From contig CACYPS010000002.1 in the NCBI GenBank assembly GCA_902776305.1, forward strand, positions 56,570 through 120,569: a stretch of DNA of 64,000 bases. Reading direction: 5' to 3'. Under the pieces are notes generated by a model. That model did not search any database. It was not told where the DNA came from and saw nothing but the letters and a program-made list of their open reading frames with translations. Both the position numbers and the translations under genes were made by a program. This DNA comes from an uncultured Lachnospiraceae bacterium (GTDB lineage Bacteria; Bacillota; Clostridia; Lachnospirales; Lachnospiraceae). Shown here piece after piece: positions 41,473 to 50,802 of this stretch; within the stretch, counting starts at the first letter, position 1; every line of letters begins with the position of its first letter.

Positions 41473-43206
41473 TCACGGACAGGCCTCCATTATGATCGGT
41501 AAGATCATCGGTCTTCTCTGCGTCCGTCTCCATACAAATCCGCTGAGATCATCTTTTATTTCCGTTTTTATTTTTGACCAGTCCGTCACTTTTCGATCAA
41601 GGCATCTCCAGACAGCATCCTCGACTGTCCGGGTCGCCTCTTCCAGAAGATCTTCCGATTCTCTGACATAGACAAATCCTCTGGAGACCAGGTCAGGTCC
41701 CGCCAGCAGGCGGTTCGTATATTGCTCGAGGGTAAGTACCACCACAATAATACCATCCTCAGACAGACGCTGTCTGTCTCTGATGACAATATTTCCTACA
41801 TCGCCCACGCCAAGGCCGTCCACCAGAATCGTACCGGTCTGTACCTTGCCGATGATTTTGGCTTTCTCCTCGCTGATTTCGAGGACGTCTCCGGAGTGGA
41901 GAATGAAAATATTATCTTTCGGGATGCCGAGCGACTCGGCTACAGCAGCCTGCGCCCGCAGATGACGCATCTCCCCATGAACGGGGATAGCATACTTTGG
42001 CTGTACCAGCGAGTATATCAGCTTGATGTCTTCCTGGCAGGCATGTCCGGAGACATGTGCATCCTCGAACAGCACGGTTGCTCCGATTTCCGCCAGCTCG
42101 TTGATGACGTTCGATACCGCCTTCTCATTACCCGGTATGGGATGTGATGAAAAGACGATCACATCGCCCGGCATGATTTTGACTTTCTTGTGAAGATTTG
42201 CCGCCATTCGAGACAACGCGGCCATGGATTCACCCTGACTGCCTGTCGTCACAAGTACCGTTTTTTCCGGCGGATAGTGGTGCAGTTCATCCAAAGTGAT
42301 CAGTGTGCCGTCGGGTACGTCGACATACCCTATTCTTATGGCAGTCCCGATGACGTTGACCATCGAACGTCCTTCCAGACAGACCTTCCGACCGTATTTT
42401 GAGGCGGAGTTGATGATCTGCTGAACTCTGTCAATGTTTGATGCAAAGGTAGCGATTATCAGCCTGGACTTTCCGTACTCGGAGAAGATTCTGTCAAATG
42501 TTGCCCCGACTGTCTTCTCTGACATCGTGTGTCCCGGACGTTCGGCGTTTGTGGAATCACACAATAACGCGAGTACACCTTTACGTCCGATCTCCGCAAA
42601 TCGCGGCAAATCTATCGCATCCCCGAATACCGGCGTGTAGTCCACCTTAAAGTCGCCGGTATGTACCACGGTTCCGCCCGGTGTATAGATGGCAAGTGCC
42701 GCTGCATCCTGAATAGAATGATTCGTCTTAATGAATTCGACCTGAATCTCCCCAAAATCGATCGTGTCCCCGAACTGTACGACCTTGCGGGGCACAGTCT
42801 GGAGCATATTATGCTCTTCGAGCTTGTTCTCGATCAGAGCCATGGTCAGCTGCGTCGTGTAAATAGGTACATTAATCTTGCGGAATACATACGGAATTCC
42901 GCCTATGTGGTCCTCATGCCCGTGAGTAATCACAAAACCTTTGACTTTGCTGTAGTTCTCTTCCAGATAGGTCGTGTCAGGAAGAACAAAGTCAATGCCA
43001 AGCATGTCGTCCTCGGGAAAAGCCATCCCGCAGTCGACCACAACGATGCTGTCTCCATACTCGAAAGCCGTGATATTCATGCCGATTCTTTCAAGGCCTC
43101 CGAGAGGTATGATCTTAAGTTTCTCCCCGATGACGCGCTCACGATCAGTCAGTCCTGCTGCGTTCCGGGTATTCACGGTATCTGCTCTGTTGTCCTGATT
43201 ATTCAA
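41473..43206 (-). CDS. rnjA: ribonuclease J
   Basis: Metallo-beta-lactamase/beta-CASP nuclease with 5'-3' exo- and endoribonuclease activity, central to mRNA decay and rRNA maturation. The 577 residues have the zinc motif THGHEDHIGG at about 94-103, KTNHSIQDAAALAI, VVHTGDFKVDYTP, LLCDSTNAERPG, the beta-CASP motifs (ATFASNIDRVQQ, SHPIPGNEKAVSN, DAHVSGHA) and a C-terminal domain. Start is TTG with GGAGG six bases upstream; the first about 25 residues (Asn/Asp/Arg-rich) precede the family core. Confidence 0.96.
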   Translation of the reverse strand: MNNQDNRADTVNTRNAAGLTDRERVIGEKLKIIPLGGLERIGMNITAFEYGDSIVVVDCGMAFPEDDMLGIDFVLPDTTYLEENYSKVKGFVITHGHEDHIGGIPYVFRKINVPIYTTQLTMALIENKLEEHNMLQTVPRKVVQFGDTIDFGEIQVEFIKTNHSIQDAAALAIYTPGGTVVHTGDFKVDYTPVFGDAIDLPRFAEIGRKGVLALLCDSTNAERPGHTMSEKTVGATFDRIFSEYGKSRLIIATFASNIDRVQQIINSASKYGRKVCLEGRSMVNVIGTAIRIGYVDVPDGTLITLDELHHYPPEKTVLVTTGSQGESMAALSRMAANLHKKVKIMPGDVIVFSSHPIPGNEKAVSNVINELAEIGATVLFEDAHVSGHACQEDIKLIYSLVQPKYAIPVHGEMRHLRAQAAVAESLGIPKDNIFILHSGDVLEISEEKAKIIGKVQTGTILVDGLGVGDVGNIVIRDRQRLSEDGIIVVVLTLEQYTNRLLAGPDLVSRGFVYVRESEDLLEEATRTVEDAVWRCLDRKVTDWSKIKTEIKDDLSGFVWRRTQRRPMILPIIMEACP

Positions 43207-43224
43207 GTATTTCCTCCGTTTCGT

Positions 43225-43491
43225 TCAAAGCTGAATCTCCACATCGTCCTCCAGCAATTCCGAAAATACCTTCATCAGAGCTTCGAGCAGCTTTTCGTCC
43301 GCCACCGGGACATATTCCGCCTCCCCGGAGCTCTCGTCGGATATATCTTTCAGTATCATAGCTTCCGCGTCTCCTTCCGGTGCATCCGCTACCAGAAGAT
43401 AATTGGTCCCGTTCACACGCGTCTGCTCAACGACGTAAAATTCATGATCATTGTTACTTTCATCTTTAAATGTAATTGATTCGACTTTCAT
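43225..43491 (-). CDS. DUF1292 protein (YrzB-like)
   Basis: An 88-residue acidic protein. VESITFKDESNNDHEFYVVE, TNYLLVADAPEGDAEAMILK and EYVPVADEKLLEALMKVFSE fit DUF1292, usually encoded next to ireB and ruvX. The function is unknown. It is 18 bp upstream of rnjA. Confidence 0.9.
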   Translation of the reverse strand: MKVESITFKDESNNDHEFYVVEQTRVNGTNYLLVADAPEGDAEAMILKDISDESSGEAEYVPVADEKLLEALMKVFSELLEDDVEIQL

Positions 43492-43810
43492 ACTTCCTCC
43501 GGTCTGACATCAGGAACATCTCGTCGTTCCTGCCGTGCCGCGCAGAGTGCGAAGCACCTTTCACGTTCCTCCGATTTCTGCTATCTGCCTTACATCCGGT
43601 CGAAATCATTCATACTGTATCCTGTTGCAGCGATTTTCCCCTTTCGCTGCCACAGGAACCATTACGAATCACATCTTCCGTCCCGACTGTAAGGCTTGCG
43701 CACTCCCACAATCCTGTCCACATTCACAATTCGCGGGGTCCCTCCTCCACTTCTTGCTTATGCAGAGCGTGCGCCAAGTATCATTCTTCCTGCTCGCTAA
43801 GCGCTCGGTA
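43492..43810. other. 319-bp insertion-like gap inside the ireB-ruvX-DUF1292 run
   Basis: These genes are usually adjacent. The gap holds a diverged repeat B-like stretch (about 43508-43590, beginning with hairpin AGGAACATCTCGTCGTTCCT), a CCTGT...ACAGG hairpin with GCAGCGA/TCGCTGC, and the left arm of a long hairpin ending in ruvX. No gene is seen. Confidence 0.5.
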
Positions 43811-43838
43811 TCAGAATGATACTTTTGGCACTGTATTC
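43777..43838 (-). terminator. long hairpin overlapping the ruvX stop
   Basis: CCAAGTATCATTCT and AGAATGATACTTTTGG pair across about 25 nt; the right arm lies within the last codons of ruvX. It may terminate or stabilise ruvX mRNA. Confidence 0.5.
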
Positions 43839-44254
43839 GTCATATTATTAAGATAATCCTGCAGGATTATTTCCGCCGCGATCATATCCACATAGAGACC
43901 GAAATCGCTGCGCGGAATCCCGCATTCCGCCATGATCTCATCCGCTTCGACTGTCGTAAGCCTCTCGTCCACAAGAAAAACAGGGACATTCAGACGTTCC
44001 TCAAGTTCTTTTTTGAAAGCAAGAGTTTTTTCCGCCCTGTCCCCGACAGAATCATCCATATTTAGAGGATAGCCGAGCACGACCGATTCTATCTCGTACT
44101 CTTTGGCAAGCTCCTCTATTCTCCGGAATGTTCGCCGCATGTGGTTTTCCTTAGGACGTCTGATAATTTCAAGTCTCTGCGCGGTCATTCCCAACATATC
44201 AGAGACAGCCACACCGACTGTCTTTGATCCGTAATCAAGTCCCAGGATCCTCAT
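43811..44254 (-). CDS. ruvX: Holliday junction resolvase-like RuvX/YqgF
   Basis: RNase H-fold nuclease family (YqgF) implicated in rRNA 5' processing and anti-termination. The 147 residues show RILGLDYGSKTVGVAVSD, VVLGYPLNMDDSVGDRA, FLVDERLTTVEADEIM and DMIAAEIILQDYL, with the acidic active-site residues kept. The ATG at 44254 overlaps the ireB stop (TGATG). An upstream ATG at 44275 exists, but the shorter form matches family length. Confidence 0.93.
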   Translation of the reverse strand: MRILGLDYGSKTVGVAVSDMLGMTAQRLEIIRRPKENHMRRTFRRIEELAKEYEIESVVLGYPLNMDDSVGDRAEKTLAFKKELEERLNVPVFLVDERLTTVEADEIMAECGIPRSDFGLYVDMIAAEIILQDYLNNMTNTVPKVSF

Positions 44255-44529
44255 CAGTTCTCGGGATCCTCCCATGAACGGTTCCTGATATAAGCTCTCA
44301 GAAGTTCTTCCACAAGCTCATCGCGTTCGACTTTCATGATCATGCTTCTGGCATTCTTATAACTTGTGATATAAGTAGGATCTCCGGACATGATGTAGCC
44401 CACGATCTGATTGACCGGGTTGTAGCCTTTTTCCGCCATTGCGTTATAAACCACATTCAGTACATCCTTGACGTGAATTTCCGGTCCGGACTTCACTTTC
44501 CAGTATTGCGTGTTTCCCAAATCTGCCAT
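44254..44529 (-). CDS. ireB: IreB family regulatory phosphoprotein (UPF0297)
   Basis: A 91-residue protein phosphorylated by the PASTA kinase IreK in enterococci and linked to cell-wall stress and cephalosporin tolerance. EIHVKDVLNVVYNAMAEKGY, NPVNQIVGYIMSGDPTYITS and NARSMIMKVERDELVEELL are nearly invariant family sequence. The ATG at 44529 follows AGAGAGG by 7 bp. First gene of the ireB-ruvX run. The kinase is not in this window. Confidence 0.95.
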   Translation of the reverse strand: MADLGNTQYWKVKSGPEIHVKDVLNVVYNAMAEKGYNPVNQIVGYIMSGDPTYITSYKNARSMIMKVERDELVEELLRAYIRNRSWEDPEN

Positions 44530-44629
44530 AACGTAACCTCTCTTACATCTCACCCCGCGGAGTAACTCCGCAGTTTACATACTTATGAACATTTTACACT
44601 TAATTCAGATATTAGTAAAGCAAACATTT

Positions 44630-46003
44630 TCAAATGCCGCATACTGCGCTCGAAACCAGCTCTCCCTGTGCCGTGACATTTTTCGGTATGACCTCCAGAA
44701 TCCGGTTCGAAAGGTCCTCATCCGTGTATAAAATGACCGGAATATACTCTCTTGTATATCCCTTCATACACTTTTCTCCGTCATGTACAATTCTCTCCTC
44801 AAAGAGGACGGAGACCGGACAGTTCAGAAAACCGCGCGCGTAAGCTTCCCTCGCCGCCTTATCAATCGCAAGCAGTTCGGCGGATCTTGCCTGCTTCTTC
44901 TTCTCCGGTACCTGGTCCGGCATTTTCGCCGCTGCGGTGCCCTGCCGCACGGAATATTTGAAAATGTGTGTTCTCGAGAAACGGATATCTTTCACAAATT
45001 CCAGTGTCGCGGCAAATTCATCCTCCGTCTCACCGGGAAAACCCGCAATGATATCCGTCGTGATTGCCGGTCTGTCGAAATACTTCCTGATAAGACCGAC
45101 CTTTTCCGCAAAGTCGGCGCTCCGATACTTTCTCTTCATCCTCGCAAGCGTCGCGTCGCATCCGCTCTGCATGGAGAGATGGAAAGACGGGCAGAATTCC
45201 GGGATGGAAGAGATCTTTCGAACAAACTCATCCGTAATGATCCCGGGCTCGAGCGATCCCAGTCTGATCCTGTCAATCCCCGGTATCCGGGACACTTCCT
45301 CGATAAGAACCGTCATATGCTCGTTCGTCTCGGCACAGGATGCATCCGGCGTCTGCCTGTTAGTCCCGGGGTAATCAAAATCAAGTCCGTAGGAACTGAT
45401 ATGAATCCCGGTAAGGACCACCTCCCTGTACCCTCTCTCCGCGAGTTCCCGGACTTCTCTCAGGATCTCCTCAGGCTTGCGGCTTCGCACGCGCCCCCGC
45501 ACATAGGGTATCATGCAGTAGGAACAGAACTGGTTACATCCGTCCTGTATTTTGACAAATGCTCTCGTATGCTCTCCTACAGGCACAAATGCAAGCTCAT
45601 CGTACTCCCTGACCGTATTGATATCCGTAACAGAGATTCCTTTGGACTGTTCGAGATTGCTGAAATAATTTTCAAGAATATCCGCAAGCTTTCCTTTTTC
45701 ATGATTTCCGACAATAATGTCAACTGCGGGATCCTTCTTCAGACGGTCACCCGAATCGTGCACATAGCAGCCTGCCGCAACTACAACCGCATCCGGGTTC
45801 ATCTCTTTCGCCCTGTGAAGCATCTGCCTCGACTTGCGATCCGCGACATTCGTCACAGTACATGTATTGATCACATATACGTCTGCGCCCGGCGCAAACG
45901 GTGCCTCCTCATATCCTGCGGCCAGAAGGCTCTGGCGCATGGCATCAGTCTCATATGAATTTACCTTGCATCCCAGACTGTGGAACGCTGCTTTCTTTCT
46001 CAT
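44630..46003 (-). CDS. mtaB: tRNA t6A37 methylthiotransferase MtaB
   Basis: Radical SAM enzyme that adds a methylthio group to t6A37, giving ms2t6A in ANN-decoding tRNAs. The 457 residues have the N-terminal UPF0004 domain with its cluster cysteines (SLGCKVNSYET, INTCTVTNVADRKSRQ, VVAAGCYVH), the radical SAM motif DGCNQFCSYCMIPYVRGRVR, DIIAGFPGETEDEF and a C-terminal TRAM-like region. The pattern is that of YqeV/MtaB rather than MiaB. GGAG precedes the ATG. Confidence 0.94.
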   Translation of the reverse strand: MRKKAAFHSLGCKVNSYETDAMRQSLLAAGYEEAPFAPGADVYVINTCTVTNVADRKSRQMLHRAKEMNPDAVVVAAGCYVHDSGDRLKKDPAVDIIVGNHEKGKLADILENYFSNLEQSKGISVTDINTVREYDELAFVPVGEHTRAFVKIQDGCNQFCSYCMIPYVRGRVRSRKPEEILREVRELAERGYREVVLTGIHISSYGLDFDYPGTNRQTPDASCAETNEHMTVLIEEVSRIPGIDRIRLGSLEPGIITDEFVRKISSIPEFCPSFHLSMQSGCDATLARMKRKYRSADFAEKVGLIRKYFDRPAITTDIIAGFPGETEDEFAATLEFVKDIRFSRTHIFKYSVRQGTAAAKMPDQVPEKKKQARSAELLAIDKAAREAYARGFLNCPVSVLFEERIVHDGEKCMKGYTREYIPVILYTDEDLSNRILEVIPKNVTAQGELVSSAVCGI

Positions 46004-46067
46004 GTTTATCTCCGTATCTAAGAAAAAATACTTAAAAAAAACGTAATGAATACCGGATGCTTTTCAC

Positions 46068-46096
46068 TTGACTTGTCTGATGATTCACTCTATTAT
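46068..46096 (+). promoter_or_regulatory. promoter of the HPr-like gene
   Basis: TTGACT (46068-46073), 17 bp, TATTAT (46091-46096). Confidence 0.75.
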
Positions 46097-46144
46097 TGAG
46101 TCAACAGTATATTTTTACTGACAATGAAGGAGGAGTCCATATCT

Positions 46145-46378
46145 ATGAAAACAATTAAAGTTTCTCTGAATTCCATCGACCGGGTCAAGAAATTCGTAAA
46201 TGACATCAATCGTTTCGATTCCGACTTTGATCTCGTTTCCGGACGCTATGTTATCGATGCCAAATCCATCATGGGCATCTTCAGTCTCGACCTCTCAAAG
46301 CCGATCGATCTGAATATCCATGCAGAAGGCGATAAACTCGCTACGATCATCAAGTCCCTTGAGCAGTATACAGTCTGA
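46145..46378 (+). CDS. HPr-fold protein without the phosphorylatable histidine
   Basis: A 77-residue HPr-like protein. The region around the regulatory serine is well kept (VIDAKSIMGIFSLDLS, compare VNAKSIMGVMSL in HPr), as is the C-terminal beta/alpha pattern. The segment that should read GLHARPA is replaced by NSIDRVKKF, so there is no His-15 and it cannot pass phosphate in the PTS. It could still be a regulatory target at the serine. ATG 46145 follows AGGAGGAG. Monocistronic, with a good promoter and terminator. Confidence 0.8.
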   Translation: MKTIKVSLNSIDRVKKFVNDINRFDSDFDLVSGRYVIDAKSIMGIFSLDLSKPIDLNIHAEGDKLATIIKSLEQYTV

Positions 46379-46421
46379 CTTCCGCCCTGCGGCAGTTGTA
46401 TCGGAATAGCATTAAACAGAT

Positions 46422-46455
46422 GAGCTGTCACTCTTGTGGCAGCTCTTTCTTTTTG
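46422..46455 (+). terminator. terminator of the HPr-like gene
   Basis: GAGCTGTCAC/GTGGCAGCTC with a 4-nt loop, then TTTCTTTTT. Confidence 0.9.
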
Positions 46456-46527
46456 TTCACGCTAAGCAGTGGCTCGCAAGCGGGCTTGATTTCTTTTTTC
46501 ACGCTAAGCAGTGGCTCGCAAGCGGGC
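46456..46527. repeat. 30-bp direct repeat, two copies 42 bp apart
   Basis: TTCACGCTAAGCAGTGGCTC followed by GCAAGCGGGC occurs without change at 46456-46485 and 46498-46527, in the short space between two gene ends. Confidence 0.85.
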
Positions 46528-46549
46528 CTGAACTCTCGGTCGAAAGCTT

Positions 46550-47797
46550 TTATTCACTTCTCAGCGCATCGATCGGATTCAGATTAGCCGCCTTAATGGA
46601 CGGCAGGATCCCGAACACGATGCCGATCAGCATTGAAAATGCCACACTCAGAATAATCGCAGGCACCGATATCGATACCGGCGTTGCGGTGACACGTGAA
46701 ATGACCTGTGACAGAATAATTCCCACCGCTACGCCGATCACCCCTCCCATGCTGGTCAGGACAGCAGACTCGGTGAGGAACTGGAAAAGAATAGTCCTCT
46801 TTCTGGCACCGATCGCTTTCTTCAGTCCAATCTCCGAAGTTCTCTCCGTGACGGATACAAGCATAATATTCATAACGCCGATACCGCCGACGAGCAGCGC
46901 GATGCTCGCGACCCATATCAGAAGATTGTTGGTGCTCGCGCTGAGCTCCTGCTTGTTTCTTGCTTTCTCCAGAAGGTCCTCGGCGCGATAGGAAATATCT
47001 CCGGACCCGGTGACCGATTGATTCATAATATTCTCGGCGTCTCGTCCCACCGAGCTCATGTCCTCCGTCCGCTTTGCACGAACGGAACAATTCTCCGGCT
47101 CATCATACAGGAACACAATCGGCCAGCTCGCATCCGGCATCAGAGCCATCCCGTATGCTTCCTGTGTATATGTAACATAGTCCTCGTACGATTCGATGAC
47201 CGGCTGGAACTTGTCTGCTTTCCGTATAAGCCCGACTACCGTGAACGGCTCGGTCCTCACCTCCACAATTTTCCCGATCGGATTTTCATCCGGGAACAGA
47301 ATTCCGGCTGCCGTTTCATCCAGCAGCAGGACCTTGTGAAACGCTTTGTAGTCATTTTCGGTAAACGGTCTTCCGCTGTAGACCTCATATCCGCAGGTCG
47401 ACAGATAATGTGTATCAATCCCCATCGCGCGCCCGCTGCTCAGTGATGCATTGACGCTTGTTATTCCGTCTACATAAGATCTCGTGACATAAAATGTGGC
47501 GTCCGCCGCCTGAGGCAGCTTTCTGATTGATTCTTTCTGTTCTTCCGTTACGGGACTGACCCCTGCGGGAAGGCCCGAATCCATATAATATTCACCGTCA
47601 CCCTGCCTTAAGGAAATAGTCACCGCATTGTTGCCGGCGCCGATCAGGTTCTGCATGATCTGTTCATTTGTCCCCTGAATCGTCGACACGATAGCTATGA
47701 TAGACGCGATTCCTATAATGACGCCGAGCATGGTAAGGAACGATCGCAGCTTATGAGAAAATATACCCTGAAAGGCAAGCCGTATATTTTCAATCAT
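46550..47797 (-). CDS. MacB/FtsX-type ABC transporter permease
   Basis: Membrane component of a mechanotransmission-type efflux ABC system. Topology: one N-terminal helix (LRSFLTMLGVIIGIASIIAI), a large extracytoplasmic MacB core domain (about 45-275), then three helices near residues 288, 335 and 380 with MNIMLVSVTERTSEIGLKKA and GARKRTILFQFLTESAV, typical of the family. It ends NLNPIDALRSE, also characteristic. ATG 47797 is used (GGGAGG upstream); 47800 is equally in frame. The operon supplies the ATPase and a fusion adaptor. Confidence 0.93.
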   Translation of the reverse strand: MIENIRLAFQGIFSHKLRSFLTMLGVIIGIASIIAIVSTIQGTNEQIMQNLIGAGNNAVTISLRQGDGEYYMDSGLPAGVSPVTEEQKESIRKLPQAADATFYVTRSYVDGITSVNASLSSGRAMGIDTHYLSTCGYEVYSGRPFTENDYKAFHKVLLLDETAAGILFPDENPIGKIVEVRTEPFTVVGLIRKADKFQPVIESYEDYVTYTQEAYGMALMPDASWPIVFLYDEPENCSVRAKRTEDMSSVGRDAENIMNQSVTGSGDISYRAEDLLEKARNKQELSASTNNLLIWVASIALLVGGIGVMNIMLVSVTERTSEIGLKKAIGARKRTILFQFLTESAVLTSMGGVIGVAVGIILSQVISRVTATPVSISVPAIILSVAFSMLIGIVFGILPSIKAANLNPIDALRSE

Positions 47798-47809
47798 CAT
47801 AACCTCCCA

Positions 47810-50044
47810 TCAGGATGCATAAAACTCATCAATAGTACCCTCTCTTGTATCCAGTCCTTCCGTAAGATTGCGACCGTATGGGAAAGCGACCCAGTCATCG
47901 CCGGTCACGCCCGATAAGATTTCATAGCCTTCAAAGGACAGTTCACCGGTCACAACATAGGTCTTCACAAGTTTGCCGTCGTCCCCGCGCTTCAGGACAT
48001 ATTTTCCGTTATTGTCCTCGCGTATGAACGCTTTATACAGATACAGGGCATCCGACGTCTGATCCGCGGCAGAACCGGTGTTCCTGTCCACAGTTACCTG
48101 CATCCATTCCCCGTCACTCAGAGTCTCGCTCGGCCCGGAAATATAAATCGTCATCGGATAGTATGTTGTCCCGCTACCGTAACCGAACATACCGCTGGTA
48201 TCGGGATAAGGTGAAATGTCGCGTATACGGCCGGTGAAAGACTGACCGCTCGTCCATGACATGATGTTCACAAAATCTCCGACGTGCACCGTGTCATAAA
48301 GGTTTTCCGGCAGGGCGCTTCTCACAAAAAGGCCTTCGGCCGCAGTCACCTGAACAATCGGAGATCCAGAGGCCTGTGCGGCGTCCGGATCTGTGACAGA
48401 CTTTACAACTCCGTTCATCTTAGCCTTGGCCACGCCTTCGTCGACAGCTTTTTTTGCAGCTTCTATCTTCAGATTCGATTCACGAAGATCCAGCTTAAGC
48501 GACTTTATGGTCTGCTGCTCCTGTTTTTTTGCCTCTTTTATCTCGTCGGCGGTCATCTGTGCATCGGAAGTGATGAGGCCCAGGGCAGCCGCGATCTGAC
48601 TGCTGTCCGCCTTACTGTTCTTTGAAGAATCGTTCGAATCCGTTACAGCCATGGCAGTCATCAGATACTGTGTTGTGATATTGACAGTGGCATATTCAAT
48701 GCCTGTGCTGCCTTGAAGGTTCGGCCGGGCGACACCCGGCAGGAAACCGCTGCCGTTTCCGGTCTCCGTACCGGAAGGAGTTTCATCAAGGGATTCATCG
48801 GCAGCCGGGGGCTGTGTCGTACCCGGCTCCGTACCGGACGGATCCGAACTGTCTGAAGATGAATCATCCGGTGTTCCGGTAACAGGTTCCGTAACATCCG
48901 GTATCCCGGTCTCCCCGGGATCCGGCTCCTCTGTCGGAGTCGTGGTGCTTGTATCTTCGGAATCATCAGGTTGCCCTGAATCATCTGACTCCGAAGGATC
49001 TGTCGTCGGAGTAACACTCCCGGTCACATCCTGTGTCGGCGTCGGTGATACGGACTCTGTCGGTGACGGGGATACGGTCCCGGACGGTTTTGCTGTCGGA
49101 CTCGGGGTGGGCGTCACAATATAGTCCTCCACGATCACCCTGGCATTCCAGTCCCTGGGGACTTTTACGAACCGCGAAGCATCCATCTCCCAGGCTTCAA
49201 TGAGCTTCCCTTCCGCAGTATCTCCTTCGCGCACTTCGAGTTGAATATAGATCGATCTGTTTTTCTCCTCAGCGAGCTGTTTCATACGGTGTATGAAAGA
49301 AGCCTCTATGACGGCTCCGTTCCTGCACAGAAAGCGGTATGGGTTGCTCTCCGAACCAAGCTGCAGTTCAGATTCTTCCGACAGTTGTAAAATATATTCC
49401 GCAATCTCCTCTTCCGTCATTCCTTCTATTTCATCCGGATCGAGGTCATCCTTAGTAATGACCAGAATATCGCCCCGATTGTACGCGAGTGAATCCGCAT
49501 TCAGTATGTCATAGCAGACCGCGTCCTTATAGGGCGGCTCTTCCGGCTGGCTCTCACCCTCTTCTTCGTCGATTTCAATGATTTCCCAGCCCCCGTCATC
49601 AATGTATCCCTCCTCAACCTCTTCTTCGGTCTCGGAGACAGGTCTCAGCTTTTCAAGCGTCGCGAGATTTCGCATGGCAACATCCAGCTGCAACTGGATC
49701 TGCTGCAGCGAGAGTTCTTCCTTCTCCAGATTCATCCGTGTTTTGTCCGTATCGTAAGTGAGAAGGGTATCTCCGACAAATACTTCCTGCCCTCTTCTTA
49801 CCAGAATCTCCTTCACGACCAGTTCACCGGAAGAGTATACATTCTGAGCAGCATCCGCAGTCACATACCCTTCCATAGTACTGCCCGCGTCGAAGCTGTA
49901 TCCTGCATAATTCAGTTCGCTGGCCCGATAAACGGTGATTCTCTTGCGCGAAGATCTCTGCACAGCATAAATAACGCTGCCAACAATACCTGCAATGAGG
50001 GCCAGCGTAATAAGTACTGCCAGAATTTTCTTAGCCTGTTTCAT
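47810..50044 (-). CDS. membrane-fusion (HlyD/MacA-type) adaptor with long Pro/Thr/Ser-rich insert
   Basis: A 744-residue exported adaptor: one N-terminal signal-anchor helix (KKILAVLITLALIAGIVGSV), a biotinyl-lipoyl-like half (VKEILVRRGQEVFVGDTLLT), a coiled-coil hairpin, and the second half near residue 570 (AKMNGVVKSVTDPDAAQASG) with beta-barrel and membrane-proximal domains. Within the hairpin region there is an acidic stretch, then about 130 residues of TPTPSPTAKPSGTVSPSP-like low complexity (about 315-450). An insert like this could span the thick cell wall. Start ATG 50044 is preferred over the TTG that overlaps the ATPase stop. Confidence 0.85.
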   Translation of the reverse strand: MKQAKKILAVLITLALIAGIVGSVIYAVQRSSRKRITVYRASELNYAGYSFDAGSTMEGYVTADAAQNVYSSGELVVKEILVRRGQEVFVGDTLLTYDTDKTRMNLEKEELSLQQIQLQLDVAMRNLATLEKLRPVSETEEEVEEGYIDDGGWEIIEIDEEEGESQPEEPPYKDAVCYDILNADSLAYNRGDILVITKDDLDPDEIEGMTEEEIAEYILQLSEESELQLGSESNPYRFLCRNGAVIEASFIHRMKQLAEEKNRSIYIQLEVREGDTAEGKLIEAWEMDASRFVKVPRDWNARVIVEDYIVTPTPSPTAKPSGTVSPSPTESVSPTPTQDVTGSVTPTTDPSESDDSGQPDDSEDTSTTTPTEEPDPGETGIPDVTEPVTGTPDDSSSDSSDPSGTEPGTTQPPAADESLDETPSGTETGNGSGFLPGVARPNLQGSTGIEYATVNITTQYLMTAMAVTDSNDSSKNSKADSSQIAAALGLITSDAQMTADEIKEAKKQEQQTIKSLKLDLRESNLKIEAAKKAVDEGVAKAKMNGVVKSVTDPDAAQASGSPIVQVTAAEGLFVRSALPENLYDTVHVGDFVNIMSWTSGQSFTGRIRDISPYPDTSGMFGYGSGTTYYPMTIYISGPSETLSDGEWMQVTVDRNTGSAADQTSDALYLYKAFIREDNNGKYVLKRGDDGKLVKTYVVTGELSFEGYEILSGVTGDDWVAFPYGRNLTEGLDTREGTIDEFYAS

Positions 50045-50052
50045 ATGTTTTG

Positions 50053-50718
50053 TCAACCTTTAAGTACTCCGTCGCGTATTTCCACGACGCGATCAGCGTG
50101 GGCGGCGATATCCCGGTCATGTGTTATCATGACCACAGTGACGCCGCTCCGGTTAAGTTCCTTGAAAATCTCCATGATCCTCTCTCCCGATGCGGAATCC
50201 AGTGCACCGGTCGGCTCATCTGCCAGAAGAATCTTCGGTTCGTTGATGACTGCCCTGGCGATCGCAACTCTCTGCTTCTGACCGCCGGATAATTCCGTCG
50301 GAAGGTGATCCCAATGTGTCGCAAGATCTACCCGTTCCAGAGCCCGCATAGCTTTCTCCCGCCTGGCCGCTCTCGGAACATGAGCGTATGTCAGAGGGAG
50401 TTCGACATTTTCAAGAGCAGTCTGATGAGGCAGGAGGTGAAATGTCTGAAAGACGAATCCCAATTTGTAAAGACGGATGTCTGACATGCGGTCCTCGCTG
50501 CATTTTCCTATATCTTCCCCGTCGAGAAGGAGTGTGCCCTCCGTCGGAACATCGAGACACCCGATGAGATTCATCAGGGTCGATTTTCCCGACCCCGAAG
50601 GGCCCATTACCGCGAGGTAGTCCCCTTCCTCCACTTCAAGATTTATATCCTTGAGCGCAGGAAATTCGATCCGGCCTGTCTTATAAGTTTTATAAATGTG
50701 CCTGCATTCTATAATCAT
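50053..50718 (-). CDS. MacB/LolD-type ABC transporter ATP-binding protein
   Basis: The 221-residue nucleotide-binding subunit. Walker A GPSGSGKSTLMNLIG, Q-loop VFQTFHLLPHQTALENVELP, signature LSGGQKQRVAIARA, Walker B ILLADEPTGALDS and the H-loop ITHDRDIA are all intact. GAGG lies 5 bp before the ATG. It precedes the adaptor and permease, so the three form one efflux unit. The substrate (peptide, antibiotic or lipid) cannot be inferred. Confidence 0.96.
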   Translation of the reverse strand: MIIECRHIYKTYKTGRIEFPALKDINLEVEEGDYLAVMGPSGSGKSTLMNLIGCLDVPTEGTLLLDGEDIGKCSEDRMSDIRLYKLGFVFQTFHLLPHQTALENVELPLTYAHVPRAARREKAMRALERVDLATHWDHLPTELSGGQKQRVAIARAVINEPKILLADEPTGALDSASGERIMEIFKELNRSGVTVVMITHDRDIAAHADRVVEIRDGVLKG

Positions 50719-50802
50719 ATATGCCTCATTATGCTGCCATCGCCTATAGCGGCGGTGGACGTCTCACACGATATTGACCGGATTTCAGACAGTTCTTCCG
50801 TT

